From positions 62,001-126,000 of the forward strand of contig CAKOZD010000001.1 of NCBI GenBank assembly GCA_934131175.1: 64,000 nt of DNA, given 5' to 3'. Source of the stretch: an uncultured Bacilli bacterium. Lineage in GTDB: Bacteria > Bacillota_I > Bacilli_A > RF39 > UBA660. This document shows, in pieces, positions 61,050 through 64,000 of the stretch. Below the pieces are notes generated by a model. The model saw nothing but the letters and a program-made list of their open reading frames with translations. It was not told the origin of the DNA and did not search any database. Both the position numbers and the translations under genes were made by a program. The first letter of the stretch is position 1. Each line of letters opens with the position of its first letter.

Positions 61050-62078
61050 ATGAAAGCATTAACATTAGTTGATAAGAAAAAATTTGAAATAATTGAAAAA
61101 GATATTCCAAAAGCAGAAGGAAATAAAGTTGTAATTAAAGTAAAGAATACAGGAATTTGTGGTTCTGATATTCATATGATTTGGCAAACAGGATATAATG
61201 CTGGAACTAACTTTGTAATAGGCCATGAATTTTCTGGTGAAATTTATGATGCTGGAAATAGTACAACATTTAAAGTTGGAGATAGAGTTGTTGCAATGGA
61301 GATAGATTCTTGTTTAAAAGATGAATGTGAATTTTGTGGAACAGGAAGAGAAAACATTTGTGACCATGTATTAGAAGGTGGACCTGGTATTGGAACAGAT
61401 GGTGGCTATGGTCAATATGTTGCTATAAGAGAAGATATGGTAAGGATATTACCAGATAATGTAAGTTTTATATCAGGTGCAATGGTAGAACCAGCATCAA
61501 TCTCAATGCACGGATTGAAATTAGCTCATGTAAATAAAGATAGTAAAGTACTTATAACAGGATGCGGAGCAATAGGAATGTTCGCTGCTGCTTGCGCACA
61601 CGCTTTAGGTATTGAAAATGTATATATTACAGAAGCAAATAAAGAACGTATAAAATTAGTATCAAATTCAGGTTTTGTAAAAGAAGCATTTGATGCAATG
61701 GATGAAAATATTAATGATAAACTAACAAAAGTTGCACCATCTGGATTTGATGCAGTAATAGAATGTTCTGGTAATAAAACAGCAAGTACAATGGGATTAA
61801 ATCATCTAAAAAAAGGTGGTCATATGTCTATGATTGCATATGGAGAAGCACCAGAAATAAATGTATTTAACTTTGTTAATAGTGAATATCATTTATCAGG
61901 AAGTCTATTCTTTAAAACAGAAGAATTTGAAGAAGTAATAAAATTAATGAGTGAAGGAAAATTAAACTTAGAACCATATTCAAAATTAATAGAAATGGAA
62001 GAAGTTCAAGAGTCATTAGAAAAACTAGAACAAGGAATAGAGTCACCTATAAAATACATTATAAAAATGAATGACTAA
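61050..62078 (+). CDS. Zinc-dependent alcohol/polyol dehydrogenase (MDR family)
   Basis: A 342-aa medium-chain dehydrogenase. Catalytic zinc residues are in GICGSDIH and GHEFSGE. The structural zinc lobe has four Cys in SCLKDECEFCGTGRENICDH. The NAD-binding fold has ITGCGAIGMFAAACA. It resembles sorbitol/L-idonate/threonine/butanediol dehydrogenases; substrate is not clear. GGAGG precedes the ATG. A 3-hydroxyacyl-CoA dehydrogenase-like gene lies about 1.1 kb downstream. Confidence 0.88.
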   Translation: MKALTLVDKKKFEIIEKDIPKAEGNKVVIKVKNTGICGSDIHMIWQTGYNAGTNFVIGHEFSGEIYDAGNSTTFKVGDRVVAMEIDSCLKDECEFCGTGRENICDHVLEGGPGIGTDGGYGQYVAIREDMVRILPDNVSFISGAMVEPASISMHGLKLAHVNKDSKVLITGCGAIGMFAAACAHALGIENVYITEANKERIKLVSNSGFVKEAFDAMDENINDKLTKVAPSGFDAVIECSGNKTASTMGLNHLKKGGHMSMIAYGEAPEINVFNFVNSEYHLSGSLFFKTEEFEEVIKLMSEGKLNLEPYSKLIEMEEVQESLEKLEQGIESPIKYIIKMND

Positions 62079-62082
62079 TATA

Positions 62083-62132
62083 AAAGATTGCTTAAAGCAT
62101 GATACTATGTCATGTACAAGCAATCTTTTTTT
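62083..62132. terminator. Two-tier bidirectional terminator after dehydrogenase gene
   Basis: AAAGATTGCTT (62083-62093) pairs with AAGCAATCTTT (62118-62128); an inner CATGA/TCATG stem sits inside. It serves the dehydrogenase gene and the convergent gene at 62137. Confidence 0.8.
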
Positions 62133-62136
62133 ACTG

Positions 62137-62568
62137 TTATTTATTTTCAGGAATTTCATTTATAATAAATTTATTATTATCTAAATCAAAAGATATTCTA
62201 TAGTCAACATAATGTTCTATATCCATATCAACATCAATAGGTCCATATACTGAAGTAACGCTTTTTCTTAAAACATCAGGTCTTGTATAAGAGCAAAGAA
62301 CACTTACTGTATTTCTACCAGGCAATAGATATAAAATGTTTTTTCCTTTAATTGTTTTAATTTTAGGTTTTTCTCCATTTACTTTTTGAACTTGTACAAC
62401 AAGTGACTTAATACCTATAGAACTATCTAAATAAACTTTTCTAGCATATTTATTTTCTAATAACCACTTATCAACATCTTTATTTCTTTTCCATTTAACA
62501 TAAAGTATAAATACTATAGAAAAAACTATAACTCCTAAACATAAAAGTATAATTGTATTATCATCCAT
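62137..62568 (-). CDS. Unknown single-pass membrane protein
   Basis: 143 aa with one N-terminal membrane helix (about 6-26), a basic stretch, and a soluble beta-rich domain (about 45-140), including LYLLPGRNTVSVLCSYTRPDVL. No family recognised; overall form resembles small proteins with a PH-like or carboxypeptidase-regulatory-like beta fold. GGAG precedes the ATG. It lies 13 nt downstream of the next gene leftward and shares its transcript. Confidence 0.6.
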   Translation of the reverse strand: MDDNTIILLCLGVIVFSIVFILYVKWKRNKDVDKWLLENKYARKVYLDSSIGIKSLVVQVQKVNGEKPKIKTIKGKNILYLLPGRNTVSVLCSYTRPDVLRKSVTSVYGPIDVDMDIEHYVDYRISFDLDNNKFIINEIPENK

Positions 62569-62581
62569 ATTAACTAACTCC

Positions 62582-63088
62582 TTATAAGTGTTTACTTTGA
62601 TTATTTATTTTCTTTTCAATTCCCATATTGTCATAAAATTCATCTAAAGTATAGGCAGAGTCAGGCCATGCATAATCAGTATTTTCTAAATAAGCCATTC
62701 CATCAAAATAAGCATTCTCTAAATTAATTAGATTATTTAAATATTCATAGGACTCTTCCATTTTCTTTTTTTGCTTTTCTGTTATATTCTTTGGAGCCAT
62801 TATAGTATAAATTAAGTAGTCTTCATCCCGTGGAGTAATAGAGCAACCATTTTCTAAGAAAATAATTCCAAGAGCCGCTAAATTCATAGCTTGTTTATGA
62901 ATAGTCTCCTCAGTATAATTATAATTTAAACTTTTAAACCATTCCGTTGGAAGAATATCTTTTGCAAATGAACTATCATGATAATTATCTTCACCTAAAT
63001 CTCCAGCTTTAGAGTTCTTATGTATTCCAAATGGATGTTCAATGCCATCTTTATCAATTAAAATTCCCTTTACTTTTCCTAAATTCAT
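62582..63088 (-). CDS. Unknown cytoplasmic protein
   Basis: 168 aa, no signal or membrane segment. An N-terminal GKVKGILIDKDGIEHPFGIHKNSKAGDLGEDNYHDSSF, and a middle helix-rich region; acidic C-terminal half with YLENTDYAWPDSAYTLDEFYDNMG. No family recognised. I chose the ATG at 63088 because AGGTGG lies before it; reading further upstream to 63211 gives unlikely sequence across the divergent promoter. Divergent from the dehydrogenase-like gene at 63214. Confidence 0.6.
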   Translation of the reverse strand: MNLGKVKGILIDKDGIEHPFGIHKNSKAGDLGEDNYHDSSFAKDILPTEWFKSLNYNYTEETIHKQAMNLAALGIIFLENGCSITPRDEDYLIYTIMAPKNITEKQKKKMEESYEYLNNLINLENAYFDGMAYLENTDYAWPDSAYTLDEFYDNMGIEKKINNQSKHL

Positions 63089-63213
63089 ATTACCACCTAC
63101 CTGACTATATAATAGCATACATATAAATAAAATGTAATCTAATTGTAAAGAACCTAAATTTAATAGTTTATTTTTTTCGTATAGTGATAATATAAAAATA
63201 GGAGATGACAAAA

Positions 63214-64000
63214 ATGAAATTAAATGATATAAGAGATATAGCTGTAATTGGTTCAGGGGTTATAGGATATTCATGGGCTTTATCATTCGCTATGAATGGT
63301 CACAAAGTACATGTATATGATGTAAAGGATGATGCATTAAAATTAGCAAAATCAAGAATTCATGATTCATTAGAAAATTTAGCATCAAACAAAGTTCTAA
63401 ATCCAAATAAAATTGAGAAAATAGAAAGTAGAATTAGTTACACAACATCTATTGAAAACGCTGTAAAAAATACAAAGTTTATTGTAGAATCAGGACCAGA
63501 AAAATATGAAGTTAAATGGTCAATTGTAAATGATGTTGAAAAATATGCAAGTGAAGATGCGATAATTGCTTCATCAACATCAGGTCTTTTAATAACAGAA
63601 ATAGCAAAAAATGCAAAACATCCAGAAAGATTTATCGGAGCACATCCATACAATCCACCACATTTAATACCTTTAGTAGAAATAACAAAAGGTGAAAAAA
63701 CAAAAGAGGAAAATGTACAATTAGCATATGATTTATATAAATCAATAAAAAAGGAACCGGTAATTTTACAAAAAGAAGCATTAGGATTTATCTGTAATAG
63801 AATTCAAATGGCTGTATATCGAGAAGTTAGTGACTTAGTTATGAGAGGTGTATGTTCTATAGAAGATGCTGATAAAGCAGTAACATATGGTCCGGGAATC
63901 AGATGGGCAATTATGGGCCCTAGTTTAGTATTTGAATTAGGTGGAGGACAAGGTCATATTGATGGATTAATGACTCATTTAAATGATTCGATAAAACTTT
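63214..64000 (+). CDS. 3-hydroxyacyl-CoA dehydrogenase-family protein (partial, cut by window end)
   Basis: At least 262 aa, open to the window end. The NAD-binding motif is VIGSGVIGYSWALSFAMNGH. The catalytic Ser/His region is SSTSGLLITEIA, GAHPYNPPHLIPLVEI, and ALGFICNRIQMAVYREV. The C-terminal GPGIRWAIMGPSLVFELGGGQG is characteristic of the lambda-crystallin/L-gulonate 3-dehydrogenase and carnitine dehydrogenase branch rather than fatty-acid beta-oxidation enzymes. AGGAGATG precedes the ATG at 63214. Confidence 0.88.
   Translation, partial: MKLNDIRDIAVIGSGVIGYSWALSFAMNGHKVHVYDVKDDALKLAKSRIHDSLENLASNKVLNPNKIEKIESRISYTTSIENAVKNTKFIVESGPEKYEVKWSIVNDVEKYASEDAIIASSTSGLLITEIAKNAKHPERFIGAHPYNPPHLIPLVEITKGEKTKEENVQLAYDLYKSIKKEPVILQKEALGFICNRIQMAVYREVSDLVMRGVCSIEDADKAVTYGPGIRWAIMGPSLVFELGGGQGHIDGLMTHLNDSIKL

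Noticed and set aside
1..64000. tRNA, rRNA, CRISPR arrays, insertion sequences or prophage
   Set aside because: No cloverleaf, regular spaced repeats, transposase or phage genes were seen; the window is continuous core genome with a few accessory genes near the right end.

Overview
The window is the chromosomal replication-origin region of an AT-rich, low-GC Gram-positive bacterium (Firmicutes/Bacilli). The gene order dnaA-dnaN-recF-gyrB-gyrA on one side and rpmH-rnpA-yidC-jag-mnmE-mnmG-rsmG-noc-soj-spo0J on the other is the classic Firmicutes origin layout. UGA is a normal stop: the LytTR gene, the DUF1934 gene and the class A PBP gene all end in TGA, and Trp is TGG. SpoIIR, SpoIIQ and Noc homologues suggest a spore-forming or recently spore-forming ancestry. 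Gene content and extreme AT-richness fit an Erysipelotrichia/RF39-like gut lineage, but that placement is inference. I saw no tRNA, rRNA, CRISPR array or insertion sequence.

Left arm (1-9067, leftward, leading strand): gyrA, gyrB, recF, a comK-family competence regulator, dnaN, dnaA. comK sits between recF and dnaN with its own terminator and a leader hairpin. A perfect Noc-binding site lies just beyond gyrA. oriC is bipartite: DnaA-box clusters lie at 9316-9449 (between dnaA and rpmH) and 7589-7660 (between dnaA and dnaN).

Right arm (9571-31756, rightward): translation, tRNA modification and membrane insertion genes (rpmH to rsmG), chromosome organisation (noc, parA, parB), MscS channel, DUF951, AbgT-type transporter, ychF, YfiH, rpsF-ssb-rpsR, a stand-alone GdpP-type DHH phosphodiesterase, rplI, dnaB, an M23/LysM/G5 peptidase, walJ, rlmH, ung and a class I aldolase. 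A leftward island (31837-35391) holds pta, a LemA-like protein and a class A PBP.

35617-38593 is the most unusual operon: pnuC, nadR, a small protein with a Cys/Gly/Ser C-terminal tail, and a radical SAM enzyme. It looks like NAD-precursor salvage joined to an uncharacterised maturase/substrate pair. Then follow DUF1934-argS, rpoE, prfA, prmC, spoIIR, murA, a degenerate SGNH protein, rpmE, rpiB, DUF1146, spoIIQ, mreB, a TagO/WecA transferase, a LytTR regulator, csp, hpf and secA.

The last 10 kb (54259-64000) is more accessory. It has a leftward coaC-coaB operon ending in an unusual two-domain class II aldolase-like protein, a divergent LysR gene broken by a one-base frameshift, a nucleoside phosphorylase, a small kinase-like protein, a zinc alcohol dehydrogenase, two unknown leftward genes, and a 3-hydroxyacyl-CoA dehydrogenase-like gene cut by the window end.
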